A DNA stretch of 64,000 bases from Dasypus novemcinctus. Taxonomy: Eukaryota; Chordata; Mammalia; Cingulata; Dasypodidae. The notes beneath the pieces are model-generated. The model did not search any database, was not told where the DNA came from, and saw only the letters and a list, made by a program, of their open reading frames with translations. A program made the position numbers and the translations under genes. The stretch's first letter is position 1; each line of letters starts with the position of its first letter. The stretch lies in NCBI RefSeq assembly GCF_030445035.2, contig NC_080678.1, forward strand, positions 114,988,599 to 115,052,598, written 5' to 3'. This document shows positions 12,161 to 24,215 of the stretch, piece by piece.

Positions 12161-12989
12161 TATAGATCTGATAAAAATTAGATTCTGTTTTCTACCAATT
12201 TTCCCCTGGTGGAGTTTTTTATATTTAATCTACCTGTACTTAATTTTAGTAAAATAAGGGGACTACGAATGTCAATCATGTTTTCAGCTATCCCAGCTCT
12301 ATTCATGAAATCACCGTCCCCCCACCACCCTGTGTGAGAATCTGACTCGGCTGTGTGTCTCCCCATTAGACAGACTCAGGTAAGTAAGTATTCCTTGGTG
12401 CTCCCCTCTCTCCCACTGGATCTATTTCTTTTGTGCATTTGCTAACACCACATGGCTTGAGTTTTCCTTTTTGGTGGCAGGTATATGGCCTGATAGCTGG
12501 CAATGCTGCATCTGCCACTTCACAATTCCTTTTTTATGAGATAGTCCCATCTGGTTTTTTTCCTTCATATTATCTTTAGGATCAGATTGTTGAATCTCAA
12601 GGGAAAATGAGTTTGTAACTCTTTGGGGCTGGATAGGAAGGGCGCAGCCTCTATTACTCCCATTGCTTTGCGCCAAAATCCTTAGCAGATTCCTTCTAAG
12701 AAACCAGGCCACTTTGAAAACCACAGAAACCCCTTTGGCCAGTGGGGAACCCAAAAGTACACAGGTTCACGTTGCCACTGTCCCTAGAGAGCAGTAACCA
12801 GTGCAGCAGCAAGGCCTCACCCTGCCAGAGTGATCTCGAGGGGTTCTCAAGCCCTTTCCCAAAGGAGCACACCCACCCCTAACACACACACACAGCGCTT
12901 TACTTGACATAACCCCAAAACCGAAGACAGGTCACACCTACTCCTCAAAATGAGCCTCAAAGGTGGCAGGCATGATCTTTCTGGCAGTT
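12161..12989. other. No gene seen
   Basis: One minus-strand frame of about 110 codons (12,422-12,754) has no recognisable motif and no splice context that I trust. A short CA repeat lies near 12,885. Confidence 0.4.
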
Positions 12990-13320
12990 AGCTCTTTCTT
13001 TTTTTAATTAAAAAAAAATTAATTGCTTTTTAAAAAGATAAATAGATCACAAAAAATTTACATTAAAAATAGAAGAGGTTCCCATATACCACCCCCCCAC
13101 CTTCTCCCACATCAACAACCTCTTTCATCATTGTGGCACATTCATTACATTTGGCAAATACATCTTGGAGCACTGCTGCACCGCATGGATTATAGTTTAT
13201 ATTGCAGTTTACACTCTCCCAAGAACATTCAGTGGGTTATGGCAGGGTATATAATGTCCAGCATCTGTCCCTGCAGTGTCATTCAGGACAACTCCAAGTC
13301 CCAAAAATGCCTCTTAACCA
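12990..13320 (-). mobile_element. Xenarthran-type L1 3' end, minus strand
   Basis: On the plus strand it starts with an A/T-rich stretch (reverse of a poly-A tail region). 'gttcccatataccacc', 'cacatcaacaacctctttc' and 'tgtccctgcagtgtcattc' follow. I associate this order with the 3' end of lineage-specific armadillo or sloth L1. It is 5'-truncated near 13,320. Confidence 0.6.
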
Positions 13321-15687
13321 CTGGCCCAGGTCATTCATCCCAGGCTGCCACAGGCTTCCTTCTTGGAGGCGGAGCCGGTGGATACATCCTCTGGCTCGGT
13401 GACATCGGAGGCTCGTCTGCACGATTGCAGTCAGAAGGGTGTCCATGCAGAAGCTCCGGGGTCTGCCTGGCGTGGCTGTCTCCCTCTCCATTTACCTAAA
13501 ACAGTAAGCAGCTTTGGAAGGGTGGCCCTGCCAGCTGGCCAGCAGCCTTCCCTAAAATGACAGTGTCATGTCCTTCTTCACCCCACTGGATATGGGGCTT
13601 TGTAAAGTCTCACGAAAGAAATACACTGTGAAGAAGAAGTAGGACTGGTGCCATTTGGCAGAAAGGCGGTTTGGGTAAATGTGCACACCACACAAATCCA
13701 CGAGATGACACATTTCAGGAGAAATATAAAAATGCACCCAAAGTAGAATCAAACAGATGTATTGTGAATCCACCTCTCCTTGACATATGAGCTTGGACAA
13801 ATTAAACTTCCCCACCCAACTTATAAAAGAGGAATAATAACATTCAGAGTTGAAGAGAGGATTAAATTAAATCACTTACAGACACTTCCTATGAAGTCTA
13901 CTCTCTTAATGTCCATAAGGACCAAACAAAATCATTTGTTTTATAGGTTTAAACCCCTGCTCCTCATTCCATAAGCAGAGGCCTCTCTATATCCTCCAAG
14001 ACATCTCCTCACTTCCAGGGCAAAAGGGGAATATAAATAACAGAGCTCCCAAACCTTTCAGGAGTTGCTGGACCTCCTGGAGTATTTAAAGGGCTGTATT
14101 TTAAAAGCATGCAAGTTAACACTCTAGAAGTGCAGGGACTTCTTGACTTCCCTGAAGGCCACCCCGAGAGCACCCGTGTCACCCATCAGCAGGGCAGGTG
14201 ACACCTGCTCCCTCTTCTGTGCAGGATAAATGGTAGTGACAGGACTGCCCCCCCATACCCCATGCACCATTCTCAACTGAGGGCTACTCAGTCCACCCCA
14301 GGTTCTTACTCCCATACCAGAGACAAGTGCTTCTTCCCACCCACGCCACACCCCATGTTAAGGCACAGCACCAGCTGACCAGTTCCTTCATCGACAGGGA
14401 AACAAAACAAACTCCAACACAGTAATACCGTTCATCGTCTCGCTGAATTAACTTCCCCCTTTATTAACGATGGAATTAGCTAACATCCTCGAGAGCTTCT
14501 TCCGGGTCGGGCAGACCATGAGCCAAACATGTGCTGTGCATTGTCATCTAATCCTCTCAATACCAGCGTGAAGCCAGCTTCGTTCTCTCCCTTTCACAGT
14601 CAGTTGACTGAGTCTTAAAGGGTTTAGAAGTCATTGGTCCAAGGTCCCCAGTCTCCAGCAGGAGCCCCTCCAGCCACAAGCCCAGCTCCTATCTGCTCTG
14701 TTCTTTGCTGCCCCTTCAAATGCTCTGCCGACCTCCGTGGCATGTGTCATAAGTACTGGCCCTCGTGGCCCCTCGGCTGCTTACATGTGGGCCTCAAAGC
14801 CTCACCCACCTTCCGTCTTTTAGTTCTCCAGCCCTGTGCACCCCCAGCCTGGAAGGTAGCCTTGCTCATAGAAGCCACTCCCCATTGGCTCCACACGTCT
14901 GTGGATCCACAGTGCATTATTCCCCACGCTGGCAAGTGTCTGACTTCCCCATAAATGAGCAGGGCAGAGTCTTCAAAGCCTCCATGTTGGCCCCTCTATT
15001 AACTTGTTGCTTCCTATTTCAGGTAAGAGCCAGCTTTTATGTGCTATTTGAATTTCAATATCCATGGTCCTTATCAGCTTGCCTGCCACTGTCACCTGAG
15101 AATCCAGCTTAATCATCTGTGCCCACTGAACTTCCTTTTATACCAGAAGGAAGAAGTAGCTGGAGTATAATGAAATGGAAGGGAATGAAATGTGTTTCAA
15201 TTATACCTGAATCTTCACACACCAAGGCTCTGGAAAGTTTCCATATGCTTCCTAAAGTGTGTTTCTGTTACAGTTTCTTGAACGTTCAGCATTTTTCAAA
15301 ATGCTGGCCCTACGTACATTGTCAGCACTTTAAGAGAATGTTGGGTGGCTTATAGTGGCTTGTCAAGAATTTAATTTTCTCTGCTCCCAGTCTGACAGCA
15401 TTTGCCGCACTTACTCCTCCCACATCTTTATCTACAGGAAGCTGACCCCAACCTGGCAGGCCCCTCTCAGCATCTGGCAACTCTTTCCATTAACAATTCG
15501 ACTTGACTTTCTAGATTCTGGTCTCTACCCAGCCACTGTGGCTCAACAGGAAGGGCCCAAATTTGCATGATGTCCAGTCTCTCCTCTGAAATAGATCTAA
15601 CTCAGGGGCAGGCAGGAGCAGACAAAACAAGCACCTGTGCATCCCATGCAGCCAAACAGGAGAGGGACCTGAGAGCATGACACCCAC
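13321..15687. other. No gene assigned
   Basis: Mixed unique-looking DNA. Several frames of 60-115 codons occur on both strands without domain motifs. TTTATT at 14,459-14,464 would be an AATAAA on the minus strand and could serve a minus-strand transcript, but nothing ties it to one. Confidence 0.35.
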
Positions 15688-15954
15688 CTGAGGTCACCAT
15701 CAGCCAGGTCCCCGGGCTCCTCCAGGTCTTCCCATTCACTCTCACTATCATGGAGATCTTCTGAGAGGACTCCCCAAGAGCAGACCTGCAGCAAGGGAAT
15801 GGTCTCCGAATCTGCCTCCACACATTGGCTGCAGGGGAGCTGGCTCCGAGGTGTAGAGTTGACCCTGAGATGCTCTTCATCCACCATGACAGGAGAAGGG
15901 GGTTCATGTGGATGGCACAGGTGATCTTCATCATCAACCCTATCCAAGGCAGGA
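15688..15954 (-). CDS. Unassigned acidic exon downstream of FRMPD2
   Basis: This is a well-formed internal exon of 267 nt on the minus strand. A pyrimidine-rich acceptor (TTTCTGTTTTCTAG) is followed by 88 open codons and a donor CAG|GTGGGT. It enters and leaves in phase 2. The product is acidic and Pro/Ser-containing, with segments such as ALDRVDDEDHLCHPHEPPSP and EDLHDSESEWEDLEEPGD. It lies about 940 bp beyond the FRMPD2 stop codon, on the same strand. Its entry phase matches the exit phase of the FRMPD2 exon at 24.0 kb, so an alternative FRMPD2 3' end is possible. PTPN20 lies next to FRMPD2 in human and mouse, so a 5' exon of PTPN20 is the other candidate. I do not recognise the protein and assign no function. 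Confidence 0.5.
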
Positions 15955-16239
15955 CTAGAAAACAGAAACCCATGCCTCTGCCAATGCTGATCAGAAATTC
16001 CTCTCACCACTTTTCCCTTATCTTAAGGATGCTCAACATGAGGCATCATGTGAGACCCAATCAGCCAGGATTCATACAGTTCCTGGCAGAGATTGCTCTG
16101 GGCACTCAGAAGTGAATAATTACTGTCCCGAGGAGCTTCCAATTTAATGGAAGGAGAGACCAATAAGCAAATGTTACAATTCAGATAGAAAGTGCTATGA
16201 CAGAGGTGATATAGCACAGAGCATCATGGGAGCTTGAGG

Positions 16240-16530
16240 CAAAACTTACAGAGCCCAGGCGACCATAGAAGGCTTTCCAGGGGACATGCTATTGAAAGAA
16301 GAGAAATGACCCAGCTCTAGGACAGACCCTTCCCATGGTAATCTGAGTTGGTCAGATCCTGGGCAAGTATATTGGCTTCTTTGGGACCTTGATTTTCTCC
16401 TCTGAAAAATGAGAAGGTCAAGAGACAGATAGGATTGTTGGACATTCAAAATTAAATAATACAATGCGGCCCTTCCATGGCTCCTGGGACATAAGTTCTC
16501 AATAAATGTTGGGTGTTATTAGTAGTAGTA
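16240..16530 (+). repeat. MIR SINE relic
   Basis: MIR-like order: 'gacccagctctaggac', 'gatcctgggcaagtat', 'gaccttgattttctcctctg', 'aataatac' and 'ctcaataaatgttgggtgttatt'. L2-like tail DNA lies just before it, at about 16,080-16,200. Confidence 0.7.
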
Positions 16531-16890
16531 TGATTACTGTTTCCACAGAAGAAATCGGGTAGAGAAAGGGCCAAAGAAGGAGGCTGGGAGCAATTCAAGT
16601 AGAAAACGTTCAAAGCCCTTTTTGCAAAGAGCAGGTCCTTTTCAGAGCACTGACCAAGTGCTATTTGGAGAGGCAGACAGTCTGAGCAGCCTTTGTCTCA
16701 GGGAGAAAACAAGAGGCAGGCCAACAGTGAAGCTCCATGTCTCTGGAGGCAACCAGCAGACAGCAGGGTGGAAGGATAAGTCTTCCCAGGGGCTGCCCTG
16801 AGATTACCACGCCGCTTTTAGATTAGAAAAAGCAGTCCATGCAGACAGCAGGGCCTTTTGCACAGCATATCAAACATGTAGAGAAGGCAC

Positions 16891-16939
16891 TTAGAAAATA
16901 TCTGTGGAGAGTCTGGTTAGAGAGGATGAGAAGGTGAAT
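16891..16939 (-). pseudogene. FRMPD2: FRMPD2 terminal coding exon
   Basis: Acceptor TGTGCTCTTCTCTTAG, then A + 15 codons reading FTFSSSLTRLSTDIF and a TAA stop at 16,891-16,893. I remember the human protein as ending YSFSSPLTRLSTDIF, so the tail is almost unchanged. The exon enters in phase 2, which completes the codon AG|A begun by the exon ending at 23,878. This exon itself is intact. An MLT2-like LTR begins about 60 bp upstream of its acceptor. Confidence 0.9.
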
Positions 16940-16998
16940 CTAAGAGAAGAGCACAGAGATTTAGCTTTTTACTCAAGACACTAATCATTGCTTATCTT

Positions 16999-17756
16999 TG
17001 TGATTAAAGTTGTGGTCAAGTTGGCCGGGTTGTAGTGGCTAGTGTTTGCTCAAACACTGGCCTAGTTGTTGGGGTGGAGGTATTTTGTAGTTGGAATTAG
17101 CATCTATAATCAGTAGACACGGAATAAAGGAAGTGAAGGAGATCACCATCAGCAATGTGGGTGGGCTCCTCCAATCAGCTGGAGGGCTTAAGACTGGACT
17201 TCGAGGCTTTTGCAACAACCAGAATGAACTCTGTCTGAAGAGGATACCCTCCACACCTCCCAGCCCTCCCTATAGGCTAGGACTAAAGACTTCAGCATAC
17301 TCCAGGAATTGCCCATCTCTAAGCTGTTCTGTGGAATTTGGACTTGGCAGCCCTCACTCAGGTAAGCCAATTCTTTAAAACAGATCTCGACAGATGATTT
17401 AGGTAGGTGATTGAAAGTCACACAGACAGATAGAGATAGAATAGACAGATGGTAGATATGATAAATGATTAGATAGATAGGTATAGATAGGTAGGTGATA
17501 GAGATAGAAAGATAGAGATAGATAATAGATGAGATAGATGATAAATAGGTAAGTTGATGACAAAGACAATAGATAAAAGATAGATATGGATTTAGATATA
17601 CACATGATATAAAGAAATAGATATAGATATAAACATAGACATGACATAGACATAGATGTAGATGTAGACATATAGATATATAGATACATAAATGTATAGA
17701 TATATTCCTATATCCATTTATATTCATTTGGTTCTGTTTCTCTGGAGAACTCCTTC
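16999..17756 (+). mobile_element. MLT2-like (ERVL) solo LTR with an internal tetranucleotide array
   Basis: Fossil LTR of the ERVL/MLT2 type. It begins near TGTGATTAAAG, has the family's 'ggtggagg' and 'caatgtgggtgggctcctcc' segments and 'ccaattctttaaaacagatc', and ends in 'ggttctgtttctctggagaa'. A diverged TAGA/GATA array (17,399-17,710) fills the place where MLT2 copies normally carry a short TC/TA simple repeat. It is an old element and is not coding. Confidence 0.75.
17399..17710. repeat. Diverged (TAGA)n/(GATA)n array inside an LTR
   Basis: About 310 bp of imperfect AGAT/ATAG and ATAT units. The minus-strand open frames across it (Tyr/Leu/Ser/Ile repeats) are artefacts of the repeat. 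Confidence 0.9.
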
Positions 17757-18923
17757 CCCACACCTGGATTAATGGGTGATCTTTGCTGTGTGCCACCCGC
17801 CCTCCCCTCCCCTCTCCCACAATGTCTCTCATTTTTAGAATCAGCTCTGGCTCCTCCCAAAAGCTAAAAACCCCAAATGCCCATGGAGCCATCAGAGCAG
17901 GGGCTGCCTGTCCCAAGTGGAGTTTCAACATGAAGGAGAAATCCTTCTACTTATGAGAGCTATAGGGTATGTGTAAATGTGTATTTCATGTACCTGTATG
18001 TACACTCAGGTGTATAAAAAGAAACTTTTTACAAGGTCTTAAGAGGAACCTTTGCTTTAAAAAAAAAAAAAAAGATTCAAAATCACTGAGCACTTTGAAG
18101 GATAATTGGATTAAATAAAAAACTTAGCCCAAATAATTTCCTTATCAACATAGGGAGGGAACAGCCACAGAAGTTTAGTCTCAGAAAGGGAAACCCAGCC
18201 TCTTGCTTGAGTCCATACCCAATCCCTTTGCGAGGTGTGCAGAGCCTGCTAAGGAGCCACCAACAGCAGCCACGTGCCCACGAGGCCCACACCCCAATTC
18301 TCCATGTGTGGTCTCTCACCACGATGCTCCCTCCATGCCTTCTATTAAACTCCTTGCACTCTGACTTTGATTGGGTCTCCAGCTATGCCCTTGCCTGGAC
18401 AGTGACCCTGAGCTGAGTCTGCCTGGGAGGCAGGAGGTGGTCAGAGTGTCAGAGGAGGCTCGGTGGTCCTGAGAGTAGAGTCCAGCCCACCATCCCAGGC
18501 CAAGTCAGGGAGAATGACCGTGCTGGACCTTTCCTTCCTCACATGCTGCCTGCAGCCCTGGAGAGTGCTGGGAAAGGTGAGCAAGAAAAGGTGAGGAAGA
18601 AGAAGTATCCTTGTTGAGTCCCAAGTCTGAGCTTATTTCATGGAAAAGGCAAGACTTGGAGATTTGGGGAACTTGCTAAAGACATGGCATTTCTTTAGAG
18701 CAAGAATGTTTGGGCAGGTGGGCTGGCTACAAGCATGCCAGGCAAAGAGGCAGAGCCCTGCACCCAGGGCTCCAGGCAAGCTTGAGCACCCAGGTCTAAC
18801 GCAGCCTCCCTTCTACAGCCTGAAGCCACTGGGGCTTCCTTTATGATGAGGACTCAGTGCTTTCTGCTTTCCCCCTATCTCCAGATACATTGATGACCTT
18901 GGCTGCTCCCAGCCCTAGTTACC

Positions 18924-19769
18924 TGTGATGGTTAAGTTCATGTGTCTACTTGGCCAAGTGATGGTGTCCAGTTATTGGGTTAAGCAAGCATTGGCCTGAT
19001 TGTTACTATGAGGACATTTTGTAGACTTAAATCACCAGTCAGTTAATTGCATCTGTGGCTAATGACATCTACAATCAAATTAGAAGATTGCCTTCAACAA
19101 TGAGAAAAGGGAAGTAGACTTGGCTCAATGGTTAGGGCATCCATCTACCATATGGGAGGTCTGCGGTTCAAACCCTGGGCCTCCTTGACCTGTGTGGAGC
19201 TGGCCCACGTGTAGTGCTGATGCGCCCAAGGAGTGCTGTGCCACGCAGGGGTGTCCCCCATGTAGGGAAGCCCCATGCACAAGGAGTGCACCCCATAAGA
19301 AGAGCTGCCAGCATGAAAGAAAGTGCAGCCTGCCCAGGAATGATGTCACACACACGGAGAGCTGACGCAGCAAGATGATGCAACAGAAAGAAACACAGAT
19401 TCCCATGCTGCTGACAACAACAGAAGTGGACAAAGAAGATGCAGCAAATGGACACAGAGAACAGACAACTGAGGTGGGGGGTGGGAGAGAAATAAATAAA
19501 TCTTTAAAAAAAAAAAAAGAACAATGAGAAAAGTCTCGCCCAATCAGTTGAAGGCTTTAAAAGAAGAAGTGATGATTTCAGCAGTCAGAAGGGAGGGTTT
19601 CCATCTCTATTTCAGCCAACCAGCAGCCCCTGGGGAATTTGTGGAATGCCTTCATTGCTTGTGGACCTGTGCATTCCCACAGTCATGTGAGACAATTTTT
19701 CTATAATCTCATAATATTTACAGTTATCTCCTGTCAGTTCTGTTTCCCTAGAGAGCCCTGACTAATATA
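18924..19769 (+). mobile_element. MLT2-like (ERVL) solo LTR interrupted by a DAS SINE
   Basis: It begins TGTGATGGTTAAGTTCATGT and ends in 'ctgtttccctagagagccct' plus GACTAATATA, the typical MLT2-type ends. It is split by a younger DAS SINE. It is a fossil LTR without an internal region. Confidence 0.8.
19108..19518 (+). mobile_element. DAS-type SINE inside an MLT2-like LTR
   Basis: Head 'gggaagtagacttggctcaa', B-box-like GGTTCAAACC, the usual CAAGGAGTGC repeats, 'agagaacagacaactgagg', AATAAATAAATCTTT and poly-A. The duplication AACAATGAGAAAAG lies on both sides (about 19,094 and 19,519), and the LTR sequence resumes directly after it. Confidence 0.92.
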
Positions 19770-22700
19770 TTACCTCTCTACCAACTTTCTCCCACAGAAG
19801 AAGCCTTTTATAAACAGATGAAACCTAGAGGCAGACCTGGGAACCTCACATGGTCTCTCTACCCCAAATCCTACCACTCTCCGGTGGCTATTTTTGAGGA
19901 GAGGAATCCACTTCTCTGTGCAGTTTTAAGGTCAGTGCAATAGTTCTGAAGCCTCTGCTTATGATAGGGTATTTACTGAGAGAAGAGGACACTTGCTGAC
20001 TTTCCTGAACAACTATTCTTTAAAGAGTTGGGCCACCAAAATTATTTCCACATTTCAGGAGGACAAGCCAATTAGTAAATAGCATTTCCAGGTTGCCAGA
20101 TTAAGATACTATAGTCACCCTGTTTACTTTCTGTTAAATTCAAAATGAAATTCAGTTTTGGTTTCTCTTCATGTAAGGTTCCACCACCTTGTCCAGTTCT
20201 CCAATGTCAGCCCCTACGAGGGTCAGGTCCCCATTAGCCAAGGTGAATGCACCCTGCAGCTGAGGGCCTCTGCTCCTGCCAGCATGAGTTCAGGGTTTGG
20301 CAGGTTGGGTTGGTGGTGTCCCTAAGACAGGCAGAGAGGTTCCTTGGACTGCTAGACTTGAAACTCAAAAGGAAAACCTGGGTAGGTTAGGGCAATAGGT
20401 AGGGGCAGAGTGAACGTTCTGGGACAGCATCATTGTGCAGAGAAAGCTCTGCTCTCCTCTGCTCTGAGCTCACCTCCGGCCTGGGTTCCTTCCTCACTGG
20501 TTGCCCTCAGCCTCACTCCAGGCCCTCCCACTTGTTTGGCAGCCCAGCTCCCCTGGCACCTCGCCCCTTGATTAGCTGCCTGACATATCACCTGGCATGG
20601 CCACTGCAGGTGAATTCAGCCTTGAACCTCCAATCTTGCTCTGGAAGGAACTAGCACCTTCTCCTGAGATATACTTCAGGTCAAGGATTCAGTTTGACAT
20701 TGCGTTCTTAGATGGCCATAAAGTCTTAGAGTGGTTAGATCATGACTTTTATGAATGGTGCTTGCTGCACTTGTGTTTGCATGTATGTTATTTATAAGTC
20801 TAACTAGATTTGCTAGGCAAAAAAAAAAAAAAGAGGACAAAAAATAAGCTTGGAGAGTCTGCAGTGGCCACCTTTCCCTGAGATGAGGGCAAGCCCTCCC
20901 ATGGTCAGGAAGGTGGAGCCTGGAGTCAGCCTTGGTTCCCACAAGACCAGCCTTGAAAGCATTGCAGCTTCACTCAGCCCAGGCCAGAGACACGAGCCTT
21001 CAGATATCATCTGAAGTGACAGGCTCCCACAGCAAGCAGCCAAATGACATCACACATCCCAAGCGGTGTTCAAGGGTAACGCGACTACAGGTGATTTTCA
21101 CCTATGTCCTAGCGTAAAAACTAACCTTGCCTAAGATACAACTCCAGCCAAGACCCATGCCTTCCTCAGTCAGGCACAGCAGCCCAACTTCCTGAGTAAA
21201 AATGCACTGCTGTATTCCAAGGTGCTTTCTGAAGATCTACTGCTGTAGGATAGATCTCCGGATACACAGCACAGTAAAAGAAGAGAAGAGGGAAGGAAAA
21301 ATAAAACCTCATTTTCTCCTTGAGCACACGGGGTTTGCTGGGTGCTGGCTGGCCACCATCTGGCTGGAAGAAGTAGCCCCCTGGCAGATGGCACGTTCTG
21401 ATTATTTTCTGGAGATTTCAATTGCTGAGACCTGGTCCTTCGGTGGAAACCTGGCAGGGTTGAGCTCCCGCTATGTCCCACACACTGAGCTAACACACCG
21501 TCGGGGTTAGTTCTTCTGATGCTCATGGCCCCGTGCAGTTGTCACTGTCCCCTTTTACCTTGAGAACCCCAAGCTCAAGAAAGCCACCTCTCCCAGCACA
21601 CCCAAACATGGTAAAGCTGAACACAAGTCCATATGACTGGGAAGTCCATGCTCTTTTTGCTCTGAACTGCTGAAAGAGAGCTGGACTCAGGAATACCAGA
21701 AACAGAGGCCACTGGCCAGGGCCAGCCACCTCTGAACTGAGCTGCTGGCTCAGTCCCCCACTGGAATCCCAATTCTGGAGGTGGAGGAACCATTTCCAGG
21801 CTGAGTGTGAGCCCTGCTTGTCTTCCCAGAGGAGGCAATCACTACTTGTGCATTAAATACTAGCTGGGTCCCTCTCACTTGAGGAAAACCTGACCTGGTC
21901 TGTGTCCTTCATTCCGAGAGGAGGAAAGCTTCCTAAGTGGGAGAGAGAAGATAGGGTAAAAATGAAGCCAGGCAATGTGAGGCAGCAGCACGCCATTGTC
22001 ACCGGTGCCAGAGGGCCTGCAGCCTCTGAACCAGAGCCGCCCAGGCGACAAGCACCATGAGGGTCAGAGGCTCCGCCAACATCTTCTGGAAAAGTCCTGA
22101 GGACTCCGGTATAACTCTCAGCAACTGTCTCGCCCAGTAATGGCAGATTCTGGACATCTGGTATAACCTGGCAAAGCAAAGACACTACGACACTATGCCA
22201 AATTTAATTAGATTTGGAAAAATAAAAGAATATGACATCTCTTGTGAAAAAAAAAAGCAAATGACCAAAAGATAGCAGAAAAGAGGGCACTAGGACTTGT
22301 GAGCAGAAGAAATAGACTGGCAGATTTCACCTTAATTTTAAAAGGGACCTTCTGATCAACTACATGATGATAAAATGGGGTGCCCTGAGAGTCACCAAGT
22401 TCTGCCTCCTGGAGATTTTCAAGCAAAGGTTAGTCACCCTTTCTTCAAGGGTGTTACAGAGCAGTTTCCAGCGTGGGGTATGTGGTGAGATTAGACCATT
22501 TTTATTTTGAACAACCCTGAGATGCTGTGAATGCACATATGAAACTGGGACTATCTATACTAACAATTAATAAAAAATAATTTCATCATTAACAACTTTT
22601 AGTATTAAAAATAATACCACTAATGAATGACTCTATTTAACTACAGGCACACCAGGCAGGTGAAACACCAGGCCTGTAAATGAACCCAGAGCCCCTGTGT

Positions 22701-23877
22701 GATCCAGTTCTCAGGGCTACTGTTTATCATGCCAGCACCTGGCAGTAAAGCCTTTACAAATCCAGGAGTGGTCCCCCGCCTTTGGTGAAATACAGCTCCT
22801 TTTATACTTCCTACAAGATCAGGCAGAATGTTTTCCTTGGCTAAACCAATGGAGATGATTTCCTTTCTCTTTCTGTCAAGTCTATCATTGGTTGCCTGAA
22901 ATGCGATTGTAAGGAACAATAAATAAGTTTGTGTTTATAAATTTTCAGACAATGAAAATGAAAATCCCTAATGAACATACCTGCCCACTCTGGTCTACCT
23001 TGGGACTTTTGGGCATGCACTGTGTTCTCTAAGAAATTGTATTTGCATGCTTACAGGGAGCGTATGGCTGGCTCCTGCTCACCCCAGGTGCCACCTGCCT
23101 AATTGTCTAGACCAGCTGCTTCAGACTTCATGTCACCCAACAGTTCCTATAAATCTGCCCTACCAGGTCATCTGGAATGACCAACAAATAAGAGCCATTT
23201 AATCTCAGTGGGCTTTATGTAATCTCAAACCACAAACTATTATTTCTTACTATTTGCCTGCTGTGTGCGTGAGCATCTAGCAAACTCCTAGAAGCAGTAT
23301 CCGACCCTGCATCTGTCCGCTTCTAGCAGATTCCCAAGCAGCCGTCATCAAAATGAATCAAAAGTGTGTTCTCCATCAGAACGGGACAAGGAACTAGAAA
23401 TATTTATGGGTGCATGGGCACAAAAATGCAGATGAAGTTAAAAATGGCTATCAAAAAAGAATGTTTCATAACTCGGTTTCTGTGGATTTTTTTTAAAGGA
23501 AGAGACGATTACAAAGTATTAAAGTCAGTAATAGAAATGAGTTGTCTACAAAGGAACTTCTTTCTTACCCTGATGCTGTCAGATGCACAATAAAGGATTG
23601 TGTGCTGCCAGAGACCCCATGGCCAGCCAGGGGCTGCCTCCAGCATGTACTGGGGGGACAGACGAGGGCTGGGTGGGGTTTGCTTCCTTGAAAGAACACA
23701 AGTGCTAGTGACAACAGCTCCACACCTCCTTTTCCCTTGTTTCCTCCTCTCCCTCCAAATGCCTAGAACAGGGGTGGGTGCAGTGGCCTCTGAGCATCGT
23801 GAGTAATTGCTGGGTTACCACGTCCACCCACGAAAGCCCTGCCTTTACCCACTGTCAGCAAACAGGGCGATGCTTAC
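19770..23877. other. FRMPD2 last intron, left part: no exon supported
   Basis: About 4 kb between the terminal exon's flanking LTRs and the exon at 24.0 kb. Two overlapping minus-strand frames near 21,853-22,185 follow an acceptor-like TTTGCCAG, but both read plausibly and neither matches anything I know. They are not called. Some segments (21,500-21,650) look like very old MIR/L2 debris. Confidence 0.4.
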
Positions 23878-24215
23878 CTGTCAAGTCTCCTGACATCACA
23901 CACGGAATGGCAGTTTTGCCTCACATCCTTTTCCAAGGAGGTGGCCACACCGATGCGTCCAGTTCTCGGTGAGGTCCACGTAAGTGAGGGAGGGAATCCT
24001 GATGCCGGGTCAAGGAAGGGGCCTGAGGCTTCTCTCTGTGGGTGCTGTGTCTCTCCGGTAGCCCTCTGGAAGGACTCCCGCCCAAGAGCCAGGACTTGCT
24101 CTGCGACTGGTGATGCACCGCCTGCCTGGCTGTCGTCCCCATCCCTGCTGGAGCACCGCTCCAAGGCAGGGCAGGTTTTCCTCAGGGACTCCTTGCCTAC
24201 CCAGAGCCCAGGAGT
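23878..24215 (-). pseudogene. FRMPD2: FRMPD2 penultimate coding exon (C-terminal tail)
   Basis: 338 nt, with acceptor TGCATTTCTCTAACAG and donor ACAG|GTAAGC. It starts in phase 0 and ends in phase 2. All 112 codons are open. The residues begin TPGLWVGKESLRKTC and end [22 protein letters not shown], matching in length and at both ends what I recall of the human exon (TPELSADKEF ... [22 protein letters not shown]). The middle is poorly conserved, as expected for a disordered tail. There is no lesion in this exon, in contrast to the PDZ exons upstream. Confidence 0.9.

Noticed and set aside
17188-17931. 247-codon minus-strand frame
   Set aside because: It crosses the LTR and its TAGA array; the Tyr/Ser/Leu repeats come from the satellite.
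21853-22185. Minus-strand frame after an acceptor-like TTTGCCAG, considered as a FRMPD2 terminal exon
   Set aside because: The true terminal exon is at 16,891-16,939 with a near-identical C-terminus and the correct phase.
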